From Minisyncoccota bacterium (GTDB taxonomy: Bacteria > Patescibacteriota > Minisyncoccia > Phycocordibacterales > CAJQIN01): DNA of 55,025 bases. Made by a program: the position numbers and the translations under genes. Below, piece after piece: positions 18,546 through 27,066 of this stretch (positions within the stretch are counted from its first letter, which is position 1; each line of letters starts with the position of its first letter). Below the pieces are notes generated by a model that worked only from the letters and a program-made list of their open reading frames with translations, did not search any database and had not been told where the DNA came from. The stretch is taken from NCBI GenBank assembly GCA_905478465.1, contig CAJQIN010000017.1:1-55025 (forward strand), written 5' to 3'.

Positions 18546-19367
18546 ATGAATAAAAAAATAACTAAAAAAGAAGAGGTTGCTTTGTTTGAGCATAATGAAG
18601 TTAGAAAAATCTGGCACAAAGAAAGGTGGTATTTTGCCATAAATGATGTTGTCCAAATACTAACTGAATCTAAAGATGTTCAGGGCTATATAAAAGATAT
18701 AAGAAGACGTGATAAGGAGATTTCTAAAGGGTGGGGGCAAATTGCCACCCCCCTTGTTGTGGACACCAAAGGAGGAAAACAGAAAATGAATTGTTCTGAT
18801 TTAGAAGGAATGTTTCGAATCATCCAGTCTATACCTTCTCAAAAAGCAGAACCGTTTAAGAGATGGCTTGCTAAAGTTGGTAAAGAGAGAATTGATGAAA
18901 TTGCTGACCCAGAGTTAGCAGTTAATAGAGCTAAGGAAATTTATACTAAAAAAGGGTACGACAAAACTTGGATTGATAAAAGAATGAGAGGTATTGCAGT
19001 CAGGAATACTCTTACGGATGAATGGAAGGAAAGAGATATAAAAGGTTTCGAATATGGAATTCTTACTAATGAAATTTATTCAGGAGTATTTGAACAGGAC
19101 CATAAATCCCTAATGAAAATTAAAGGTCTAGATAAGAAAAAAGGAAATAATCTAAGGGACCATATGGGTGATGTTGAACTTATTCTGACAATGCTTGCTG
19201 AAGCCACTTCTACTGAAATTACAAAAAGTAAAGATTCAAAAGGTCTAGACAATATTAAGAAGGATGTTAAGAAAGGGGGTCAGATTGCAGGAGAAACAAG
19301 AAAGAAGATTGAGAAAGAGACAGGTCAAAAAGTTATTACTCAAAAAAATGTTAAAAAATTAAAATAA
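18546..19367 (+). CDS. Bro-N (BRO family/phage antirepressor-type) domain protein
   Basis: VALFEHNEVRKIWHKERWYFAINDVVQILTES...LVVDTKGGKQKMNCSDLEGMFRIIQSIPSQKAEPFKRWLAKVGKERI. Confidence 0.85.
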   Translation: MNKKITKKEEVALFEHNEVRKIWHKERWYFAINDVVQILTESKDVQGYIKDIRRRDKEISKGWGQIATPLVVDTKGGKQKMNCSDLEGMFRIIQSIPSQKAEPFKRWLAKVGKERIDEIADPELAVNRAKEIYTKKGYDKTWIDKRMRGIAVRNTLTDEWKERDIKGFEYGILTNEIYSGVFEQDHKSLMKIKGLDKKKGNNLRDHMGDVELILTMLAEATSTEITKSKDSKGLDNIKKDVKKGGQIAGETRKKIEKETGQKVITQKNVKKLK

Positions 19368-19371
19368 TATT

Positions 19372-19563
19372 ATGAGTAACACTAATAAAGAAAAAGAATT
19401 TTATAAAGCAGAGGATTTGGCTAAGATTCTAGATGTGAATATTATGACCATATATAGATATATTAAAGCAAATAAACTAAAAGCTTATAAGATTGGTAAA
19501 GAGTATCGTATAGAGAGCGTTGAGTTTAATAATTTTTTAAAAAGTGTGCAAAATAAAAAATAA
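19372..19563 (+). CDS. small excisionase-family HTH DNA-binding protein
   Basis: FYKAEDLAKILDVNIMTIYRYIKANKLKAYKIGKEYRIESVEFNNFLK matches HTH_17/excisionase pattern. Confidence 0.85.
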   Translation: MSNTNKEKEFYKAEDLAKILDVNIMTIYRYIKANKLKAYKIGKEYRIESVEFNNFLKSVQNKK

Positions 19564-19565
19564 TT

Positions 19566-20039
19566 ATGCGAAGTAAACTTATAAAACTACTAAGATGTCT
19601 TGAAGAAGAAAGTGGTTTTTATAATAAGTATGCGGATAGTTTTGGAGAACCACAATGTGATTACGAAGTTAAAGAGTATATAGATTTTCCCAATTATAGA
19701 TTAGTTGTAAGGCGATATAATGAAAAATATCCATTACCAAAACATAATGGTTTACAACCAATAACTCTAGATAATGGTATTAAAGCAGAATTAAAAAGAA
19801 TGGAAATGGACGGACTTATAATGATAGGAAATCAGAGAGCTACCAAATATGCTTATGCAAATAATAATCGTGGTCCAGATTATGATGACGGAACATCTTT
19901 TACTACAGAAAGTATAGTCCTCACAACAAAAGGAAAAAGCGGATGGAGATATTTTATACATAAAGCAACCGAAAATCCTGTAACAACAACGATGTCTATT
20001 ATTGCTATTGTTATATCACTAATCTCACTACTCCTATGA
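19566..20039 (+). CDS. hypothetical protein with C-terminal TM tail
   Basis: 157 aa; C-terminal TTTMSIIAIVISLISLLL; overlaps the recombinase start by 4 nt (ATGA). Confidence 0.6.
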   Translation: MRSKLIKLLRCLEEESGFYNKYADSFGEPQCDYEVKEYIDFPNYRLVVRRYNEKYPLPKHNGLQPITLDNGIKAELKRMEMDGLIMIGNQRATKYAYANNNRGPDYDDGTSFTTESIVLTTKGKSGWRYFIHKATENPVTTTMSIIAIVISLISLLL

Positions 20040-21586
20040 AAACAATAATCCTAGCTAGAGTTTCAACAGAAGACCAAGATTCAAATTCTGCTCAAGTTAC
20101 AAGGCTGAAGGATTTTGCAACAAGTAAAGGTTTTGCAGATAAACCAAAGATTTATGAAATTGAGGAATCATCGTCTAAGGCTAATAGGGAAAAATTACAA
20201 GAAGTAATTGAGTATATTAAAAAATCAAAAGAAAAAGTATCTTTGTTTGTTGATACTATTGACCGACTTCAAAGAAGTTTCAGAGAATCAGTTGTTTTCG
20301 ATGATTTAAGAAAAGCAGGAAAGGTTGAAATATTTTTCTTTCGAGAAAACCTACATTTACACCAAAAATCAAACAGTGCCGATTTAATTCGTTGGGATAT
20401 GGGTGTAATGTTCGCAAGAAGTTATGTTCTTCAGCTTAGTGATAATGTTAAAAGAAGGTTTGAACAAATGAGAAGAGAAGGGCATTATTTTGGTCCGCTA
20501 CCTTTAGGTTATCTAGGCGTTGCAGAAGATGAAAAGAAAAGATTAAGAGGAGAAATTTTGATTGACCCAATAAGAGGTCATCTTATACAAAAGATGTTCG
20601 AGCTTTATGCTACTGGAAATTACTCAATTACAACACTGAGAAATGAGATGATAAAACTTGGTCTTAGAACTCATAAAGACAAGCTTCCTGTAAGAAGTAT
20701 TATAGATGGAACTCTTAAAAATACCTTGTATTTTGGACTAGCACAGTCCGAACAGTATGGTCCTTATGAGGTCGAAAACGTGCCTAGATTGATTTCTAAA
20801 GACCTGTTTGATAGATGTATGGAAATACGCTTAAAACGCAAGAAAACTCCATCAAAAGCGAATTTAAAGAAAGAATATATCTTAGGAGATGGTCTTTTGA
20901 AATGTAAAAAATGTGGATGTTCTATATCTTTTGAAACTAAAACAAAACCAAGTGGAAAAGTTTATATTATAGGTGCCTGCACAAACGCAAAGGGAATGTG
21001 TAAGAAGGAATATGTAAATGAAAATGATTTTCTAAAACCAATTTATAAAGTTCTAGATAAATTTGAAACCATTACTGAAGATGTTCAAAATGATTTACTT
21101 GCTGAAATTAGAAAGCATTCAGATTCAGAAATTGAATTCCATCAAATTCAGATAAATAGAATTAGAAAACAATATCAAGATATTAAAGATAAAGATGATA
21201 GATTATTAGATGCTTTTCTGGACCAGAGTATTACTAAGGATATATATGACAAAAAACACCAAGAGTATGCCGATAAGCTACAGCTCTTAAATATTGAACT
21301 TGAAGAACATACAGATGCCAACTCAGAATACCAAACAACCCTTGTAACAGTGCTTTCTGTGGCAAAAAGAGCCAGAAGTATATTCGATGGTTGTTCTGAA
21401 CCAATGCAAAAAAGAGCATTTTTGAAATTCATACTTCAGAACCCAGTTGTAAATGGAAAAAAGCTAGAGTTTTCAATGGTTTCTCCATACAATTTGGTAC
21501 TTGAACTAGCTGATAGTCCTGATTTGCTCCCCCGGCAGGGCTCGAACCTGCGACAAATCGATTACATTGATCCTAAAATTACTTAA
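20036..21586 (+). CDS. large serine recombinase/integrase
   Basis: Resolvase N-term ILARVSTEDQDSNSAQVTRLKDFA; recombinase domain GPLPLGYLG..; zinc ribbon LKCKKCGCSI; C-terminal PRQGSNLR is the antisense of the tRNA T-arm. Confidence 0.93.
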   Translation: MKTIILARVSTEDQDSNSAQVTRLKDFATSKGFADKPKIYEIEESSSKANREKLQEVIEYIKKSKEKVSLFVDTIDRLQRSFRESVVFDDLRKAGKVEIFFFRENLHLHQKSNSADLIRWDMGVMFARSYVLQLSDNVKRRFEQMRREGHYFGPLPLGYLGVAEDEKKRLRGEILIDPIRGHLIQKMFELYATGNYSITTLRNEMIKLGLRTHKDKLPVRSIIDGTLKNTLYFGLAQSEQYGPYEVENVPRLISKDLFDRCMEIRLKRKKTPSKANLKKEYILGDGLLKCKKCGCSISFETKTKPSGKVYIIGACTNAKGMCKKEYVNENDFLKPIYKVLDKFETITEDVQNDLLAEIRKHSDSEIEFHQIQINRIRKQYQDIKDKDDRLLDAFLDQSITKDIYDKKHQEYADKLQLLNIELEEHTDANSEYQTTLVTVLSVAKRARSIFDGCSEPMQKRAFLKFILQNPVVNGKKLEFSMVSPYNLVLELADSPDLLPRQGSNLRQIDYIDPKIT

Positions 21587-21949
21587 AGGCATGGACTATA
21601 TCATTACCCGTCCATTATAAAATGGGTGTGGGTACAAGGCGCTTCGACCTAATGTATCTAATTAGGCCTACTCCCGTTAGGGATAGTCTCTGAACCTTCA
21701 GCATCTTTTTTAAAAAGATGAAGCTTGGCTGCTGATTACCCGCGATTGAACGCTAGGGCTTCCAGCAATTCACCTCGTTTTTCGACCTGACTTTCGTACA
21801 GGAAGCTGCGTAATACCTTTGTGAAGTTTTGTATATTCAGCACGATCGGTATATGTTCTTGTTTGTACGTATGGCATATATAAATATACGATACATGGAA
21901 GTTAGAACTTCTTCACAGTCGATTGCTCTACCAGCTGAGCTACAGGGGA
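21527..21949 (-). tRNA. tRNA-Asn(GUU) interrupted by a group I intron; exons 21915-21949 and 21527-21564
   Basis: Spliced 73 nt: TCCCCTGTAGCTCAGCTGGTAGAGCAATCGACTGT+TAATCGATTTGTCGCAGGTTCGAGCCCTGCCGGGGGAG. All four arms pair; loop CTGTTAA; discriminator G. Confidence 0.9.
21565..21914 (-). ncRNA. group I intron (IC3-like, ORF-less, ~350 nt)
   Basis: Minus-strand core: P GAATTGCTGGAAGCCC, Q GGTAATCAGCAGCC, R GTTCAGAGACTATC, S ATGATATAGTCC. 5' exon ends in U, intron ends in G. Confidence 0.9.
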
Positions 21950-22088
21950 ATGTTGAGAATTTAAACTAAAATCTAAAAAAATGGCTACTTTTTTGGGTTT
22001 TAACACAAATTCTATTTTTCAATGTTCTGTTCGTGTCGAATGACTCGAACAGCCATATAGTAGCAAAAAAACTTGCTATACTGCAAGC

Positions 22089-22313
22089 ATGTATATTAAA
22101 GTCAGAGTTGTAACAAAATCCAAAGAGGAAGTGTTTAAAAAAGTAGGGGATAATCGTTTTGAAGCATGGGTCAAAGAAAAGGCTGAAAGAAATATGGCAA
22201 ATAGGCGAACGTGTGAATTAGTGGCCATATATTTTGATATAACAACTCCTGAAGTAAGGATAATATCAGGGCATCGCCACCCTTCAAAACTTCTTGCTGT
22301 GCCAGACAAATAA
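22089..22313 (+). CDS. DUF167/YggU family protein
   Basis: MYIKVRVVTKSKEEVFKKV..FEAWVKEKAERNMANRRTCELVA..ISGHRHPSKL. Confidence 0.8.
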   Translation: MYIKVRVVTKSKEEVFKKVGDNRFEAWVKEKAERNMANRRTCELVAIYFDITTPEVRIISGHRHPSKLLAVPDK

Positions 22314-22332
22314 TTTGTTATAATATATACAT

Positions 22333-22704
22333 ATGAAAATAAATATAAAAGCAACAAACATAGAGCTTACGAAATCTATTCGTGAATACCTAGAAAAAAA
22401 ACTTTCTTTGGTGGATTTAAAGCTTATTAGTCCAGAAGATACGAGTGCTATATGTGATGTTGAGGTAGAAAAGACAACAAACCATCATAAAAAAGGGGAA
22501 GATATCTTTAGGGCAGAATTTAATCTTCATGTGGGTAATATTTTTATCCGTTCCGAATCAAGTCAGAATAATTTATATGCTGCTATTGATGATGCAAAAG
22601 ATGAACTATTCCAATCTCTTAGATCAAAGAAAAATAAAAAACAAGATACTGGTAGAAAGAAAATGTCTAAAATAAAGAGATTATTAAGAGGTCTAAAGTG
22701 GTAA
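22333..22704 (+). CDS. hpf: ribosome hibernation promoting factor/RaiA family
   Basis: MKINIKATNIELTKSIREYLEKKLSLVD...GEDIFRAEFNLHVGNIFIRSESSQNNLYAAIDDAKDEL. Confidence 0.88.
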   Translation: MKINIKATNIELTKSIREYLEKKLSLVDLKLISPEDTSAICDVEVEKTTNHHKKGEDIFRAEFNLHVGNIFIRSESSQNNLYAAIDDAKDELFQSLRSKKNKKQDTGRKKMSKIKRLLRGLKW

Positions 22705-22707
22705 GAT

Positions 22708-22869
22708 ATGACACGTCGAGGGTTTGAGATCAACTGGTCATATGTATTCTCAGTACTTTTTATATTTTGGTTAGTTGCCGTGACGGGTATGATGTATCTA
22801 CTTTCTCAGGCTGAATTATTTTCTCAAGACTTAGTAAATAAGTCTGCAGCACAACAACTTTTGTATTAA
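22708..22869 (+). CDS. short single-TM hypothetical protein (53 aa)
   Basis: MTRRGFEINWSYVFSVLFIFWLVAVTGMMYLLSQAELFSQDLVNKSAAQQLLY-stop. Below track cutoff; 3 nt after hpf. Confidence 0.6.
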   Translation: MTRRGFEINWSYVFSVLFIFWLVAVTGMMYLLSQAELFSQDLVNKSAAQQLLY

Positions 22870-22883
22870 AGGTGCGGATTAAA

Positions 22884-22917
22884 AAATAACCTCCAGTTTA
22901 AAATTGGAGATTATTTA
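22884..22917. terminator. bidirectional stem-loop terminator between convergent genes
   Basis: AATAAcCTCCA...TTGGAGaTTATT hairpin. Confidence 0.65.
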
Positions 22918-23750
22918 GTATTTCCCTTGAGAAAGTCTTGGTAATTCATTTCGGATCTTCCTTCGGGTAGAACTCTCGTAATATGAAGGATGTCATCTTG
23001 TACGTATGCATCTTTAATGATAACTCTTATTGGTGTGCCATGACGTTGCGCAAAAAAGTATGCTTTAGGCCATTCAGAATAGGCTTTTATCTTCCGAAGA
23101 TTTGTATCAGCATCATCTTGTAGATTAATATGCCCATCTTCTTTTGTGATCTTTTTAGTATAAGTTGCTTTGGTATGATCTTGCGGTGTTTCTTGCAAAC
23201 TTCCAGATATCCATTTTGGAATAGTTTCAGCAAGAAGTTTACCTCCTAAGTGTGCAAGATTTTTCTCAAGAGTATTCCCATATAGGGGCCAGTTTTCAGA
23301 GGTATATTTTTCCTGGGCAATAATTGGACCATGATCCATTTTCTCATCAATTCTCATTATTGATACACCTGTTTCATTTTCGAAAAGAATAGCACTTTGA
23401 ACAGGGGATGCTCCACGAAGTTTGGGGAGTAGGGATGGGTGAACATTGATAGTTTTATGTATCGGAAGGTCGAGAATATTTTGAGGAATTATTTTTCCGT
23501 ATGACGACACTATAAATAAGTCCCAAGTATTTTGGGTAAATAGATCTGCAGAAAGTCTCTCTGGTTGAATACATTTTATCTTATGTTCTTGTGCCCACAC
23601 TTTCACAGGTGGCGGGGTTAAGATGAGTTTTCGTCCTTTGGGTCTGTCGGGTGCGGTAACAATAAGGCTAGGTAGTATGTCTACCTTTTTCAGTTCATCA
23701 AGGGTGATTGTTGAGAATGTATCTGTGCCAAAAAAAACAATACTATTCAT
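22911..23750 (-). CDS. fmt: methionyl-tRNA formyltransferase
   Basis: IVFFGTDTFSTITLDEL, NVHPSLLPKLRGASPVQSAIL motifs. Confidence 0.95.
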   Translation of the reverse strand: MNSIVFFGTDTFSTITLDELKKVDILPSLIVTAPDRPKGRKLILTPPPVKVWAQEHKIKCIQPERLSADLFTQNTWDLFIVSSYGKIIPQNILDLPIHKTINVHPSLLPKLRGASPVQSAILFENETGVSIMRIDEKMDHGPIIAQEKYTSENWPLYGNTLEKNLAHLGGKLLAETIPKWISGSLQETPQDHTKATYTKKITKEDGHINLQDDADTNLRKIKAYSEWPKAYFFAQRHGTPIRVIIKDAYVQDDILHITRVLPEGRSEMNYQDFLKGNTK

Positions 23751-23755
23751 ATTAT

Positions 23756-24262
23756 TTAGTTGTTGTCGTAAAGGTTACGTGCTTTGTCGATAAATAAAAT
23801 ACCATCGAGATGATCTGATTCATGTTGAAATATTTGAGCTAAGAGTCCAGAACCTCCTCGAGAGACTTTCTCGCCTTTTTCATTTAAAGCTTCGATTTTT
23901 ACTTTTTCAGAACGTTCTACTTCTCCATATATACCACGTATAGAAAGACACCCTTCCTCAAGCCATTGTTTGTCTTTTGAGGTACTGGTAATTACAGGAT
24001 TAATAAAAATACTATCTGGATAAACACCTTCTTCGGTGTCATGTATAAGGTCGAATGCCGTTCCAGAAATAATAAAGATACGCATAAGCGTACCTATTTG
24101 TACTGCAGAAATAGCAACACCATCTTCTTGTGAGTGGAGGGCTTTTTGCATATCCTGGATAACTTTTTGGACAGTCGGAGAAGTAATATCTTCTGGAGGT
24201 ACTTTTTTTGAGATACTCCTTAATATTTTTTCATTATCTTTTAGTTGTAATATTTTTATCAT
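23756..24262 (-). CDS. def: peptide deformylase
   Basis: GVAISAVQIG, EEGCLSIRGIYGEVER, FQHESDHLDGILFIDK. Confidence 0.95.
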   Translation of the reverse strand: MIKILQLKDNEKILRSISKKVPPEDITSPTVQKVIQDMQKALHSQEDGVAISAVQIGTLMRIFIISGTAFDLIHDTEEGVYPDSIFINPVITSTSKDKQWLEEGCLSIRGIYGEVERSEKVKIEALNEKGEKVSRGGSGLLAQIFQHESDHLDGILFIDKARNLYDNN

Positions 24263-24313
24263 AGATGCATATAAACTAACATTTTTTCCTTGTTGAGCAA
24301 GAGGGTGTGAACA

Positions 24314-26170
24314 TTAGAGTATGTCAACTGGATCAATCTCTACGGTATGGGTTGAAGGAAGATGTTTGAGTATTTCTAAGGTTTTTTTGCTAGGCCACTC
24401 GTCACTTGGAATTCTGATAAGAACATTATGGATGTGAATATTTCTGATGCGAGCATTTCTTGCAGGATAGATATCAACTAAATATTTTTTAAATAAAGAT
24501 GCTGTTGTATTGCATTCTTCTTGTATGTGTTCAGTACTATTCTGGACTGTTATTTTTATTAATGTAAAAAATGGCGGAAGATTAAAGTTTTTTCGCTCAG
24601 AAATAGTTTGGTCGTAGAAGTCTTGGGTATTGCCATTTTTTGCATAAGTAAATATTTTGTCATTAGGGTTTCTAGTTTGGATAACTATTCTTTCAGATGT
24701 GTGTGTGCGGAGAGTGATTAGAGTGCGAAGAATTTTTTCTTGTATTTTAAAATCAGGAATAGCAAAAAGCGAATCCATGGAAACAACAATACTGTAGTTC
24801 ACGGGGTCCGTGAGATACTGTAATGCAAATTCTGTTCCAAGAAGAATGCCAGAGGGACTTTCATAAAATTGATTTATTATTTTCTGAGCTTGTCTATGTG
24901 TTTTGGTGGTATTTTTGTCTAGTTTATATATATGTGCTTTTGGTAGTAGTTCTCGCAATTCATTTTCAATAGTATCTATACCAATGCCTAATGGGCGAAG
25001 ACGCCAGCTTCCACAGTGCAGACAGAGTTCATCTGCGGGACGTTTTTCTCGTGTATGTGGTGAGTAAAAATAATTTCCTTTTTCAGATTCATAAAGGACC
25101 ATTGGTGTATCGCTGTCTGTTGCCATGACGATTTCTCCACAGTCTTGGCAGACTGTTAGAGGTGCTAAACCTTTGCGGGTCGCAAGAATACAAATGTGGC
25201 TATTTTTAAACTCGTTTTCTAAAAGGTTTGTTGTTTTATCATGAAATATAAAAGATTTTTTTTCTTTGGTCATATCCATAATATTTGTTTGGGCCGATGA
25301 TAGAAAGTGCTCTAAAACACTATCGTTCATGTGAGGATTTAAGGTGTGTTCCCAGAGAGTCTCTGTTTGTAGGAGAGTGTCTCCGACAGTAAGAGGACAA
25401 GATATTGTTTCTGCTAGAGATCTTATAAAGAAACGCAGGTCTACTGAACCTCTGCCGATTGTTCTGTATCCTTCAGAGCTTTCATGTTCAAGGATAATGT
25501 GTCCAATATCTGTTCTAGGTATGGATGTGTACATAGCTGTGCTAATGATGAGTACTGGATGTTCGTTTATTTTTGCTTCATACCATCTTTTTTGTAATTG
25601 TTTTGGTGTGATGGAGCTATGTAGAATATAGGTATATTTTTCTATACCTGTTTTTATAGAAGAATATATTTTTTCTGCATCTTGTATGCTAGGCACACAA
25701 AGAAAAACAGATTCTTTTTTGCCAAAATGTTCGCGGACAATACTAGCGTACATCTCATAACGTTCTTGTTGTTTTTGTTGAATAGATATGATGCAAAATT
25801 TATTAGATGCAGACTTTTTTTCAATGAAAGGAGTCGTTTCTTCAAGTAGATGTGTAGGTGTAAGGGAATAAAGAAGAGAGCCTTCTGTACGAGCGAAATA
25901 ATTAGCCGTTTTAGCTATGGCCTTCAAGAATGAATTAGTAAATGGCAGATCTTTCCAGATGATTTCAGCTTTACGTATCTGGAAATTTGAGGAACGAATA
26001 ATAGATTTGGCATCAGTAACTTTTCGGACACCCACAATGAGAGCAGGAATTGTTTTTTTGCGTAGTGGGACTGTAGCAATTTGTCCAACAAAAACAGTGT
26101 CACTGCAGTAATATGAGAGTGTTTCGGGTATAGATTGTTTTGAGATAGGTACGACATCAATAATGTTCAT
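24314..26170 (-). CDS. priA: primosomal protein N' (PriA-like helicase)
   Basis: Zinc-binding CQDCGE...CLHCGS; RRLRPLGIGIDTIENELRELLP-like motif; GTEFALQYL..VVSMDSLFAIPDF. Confidence 0.85.
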   Translation of the reverse strand: MNIIDVVPISKQSIPETLSYYCSDTVFVGQIATVPLRKKTIPALIVGVRKVTDAKSIIRSSNFQIRKAEIIWKDLPFTNSFLKAIAKTANYFARTEGSLLYSLTPTHLLEETTPFIEKKSASNKFCIISIQQKQQERYEMYASIVREHFGKKESVFLCVPSIQDAEKIYSSIKTGIEKYTYILHSSITPKQLQKRWYEAKINEHPVLIISTAMYTSIPRTDIGHIILEHESSEGYRTIGRGSVDLRFFIRSLAETISCPLTVGDTLLQTETLWEHTLNPHMNDSVLEHFLSSAQTNIMDMTKEKKSFIFHDKTTNLLENEFKNSHICILATRKGLAPLTVCQDCGEIVMATDSDTPMVLYESEKGNYFYSPHTREKRPADELCLHCGSWRLRPLGIGIDTIENELRELLPKAHIYKLDKNTTKTHRQAQKIINQFYESPSGILLGTEFALQYLTDPVNYSIVVSMDSLFAIPDFKIQEKILRTLITLRTHTSERIVIQTRNPNDKIFTYAKNGNTQDFYDQTISERKNFNLPPFFTLIKITVQNSTEHIQEECNTTASLFKKYLVDIYPARNARIRNIHIHNVLIRIPSDEWPSKKTLEILKHLPSTHTVEIDPVDIL

Positions 26171-26190
26171 ATCGTGTAGTATATGTTTTT

Positions 26191-26949
26191 TTAGAGTTCA
26201 AGACGAATGATGGTACCACCGTCTCCTATATATAGGACGTTTTCTTCTGAGTAGAATGTCAGGTCTTTTCCTGTGTACATGGTGTGTGATATTCGTCCTC
26301 CTTGGGGTGAAAGTTCTGTAATAATTATGTTAATGGGGGTGCTGTATATCAGGGCATGTGAGTTGTGTCCGTACTCAGCTACTGCGGTAAAAGGAATTTT
26401 TTCTTGAATAGTAGTGTTGCACAAAATATCTGTTTGTTCAGGTGCACATCCTATAGTTAGTATATTTTCTTCTATGGAAATAGTAAATCCATCTTCTGTT
26501 GTGTATGTTTTTTTAACAAGATTATTTCTGCCAAAGAGTCTTTGGTGTATTGCGGGATATTGGGTGTCAGAAGGGGTGATGGTGGTAGTAGAAATATGTT
26601 GATTTACTATAAAAGGATAAAGTGTTTTTCTCTCTCCTGACATGAGATTTATGTGTTTTGCCCAGGGCCAATATCCATTTTTTAGAACCGTCACTAGCAT
26701 ATTTCCAGGGGTGACGTCTGGAATAGAAAGATGTTCACTTGAAGCAATGGTTGTATGAATTGGATTTTCGTTTACAAATACCCAGGTTGTTGGTTCTGAA
26801 AGATTAAGTTCTAAGGATCCAGTTTTTGTAAGAGAAAAGTTGTTAATTCGATATCCAGCATTGTAAGAAAAGGTAATTCCAATAGCAATAAGAATAAACA
26901 GTATAAAGATGGCTATTTGTGTAGAGAACGATTTATTGAGTTTTGTCAT
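26191..26949 (-). CDS. PEGA domain-like membrane-anchored protein
   Basis: N-terminal TM; TWVFVNENPIHTTIASSEHLSIPDVTPGNMLVTVLKNGYWPWAKHINLMSGE. Confidence 0.65.
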   Translation of the reverse strand: MTKLNKSFSTQIAIFILFILIAIGITFSYNAGYRINNFSLTKTGSLELNLSEPTTWVFVNENPIHTTIASSEHLSIPDVTPGNMLVTVLKNGYWPWAKHINLMSGERKTLYPFIVNQHISTTTITPSDTQYPAIHQRLFGRNNLVKKTYTTEDGFTISIEENILTIGCAPEQTDILCNTTIQEKIPFTAVAEYGHNSHALIYSTPINIIITELSPQGGRISHTMYTGKDLTFYSEENVLYIGDGGTIIRLEL

Positions 26950-27066
26950 ATGTGCAGCAAGTATAACATAGGTCTAGAATTGGTCATTTGAGTTAAAATT
27001 TGAACTTCATTGGTTTATAAAACTTAATATTCATGAATTCGATTATTTCTGCTATTATAAGAAATT

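Larger units (their letters stand above)
14437..21539 (+). mobile_element. Putative tRNA-Asn-targeted integrative element (element B) with rolling-circle-type Rep and large serine recombinase
   Basis: CAGG core shared at 14433-14436 and 21536-21539 in a tRNA antisense context. Gene content is Rep, Bro-N, HTH and serine recombinase. Confidence 0.65.

Noticed and set aside
21527-21949. Reading the interrupted tRNA as tRNA-Thr(GGU) by moving the splice junction one base
   Set aside because: That needs a 5' exon ending in G and an intron not ending in G. Group I rules (U at 5' exon end, terminal G) and the overall tRNA sequence favour Asn(GUU).
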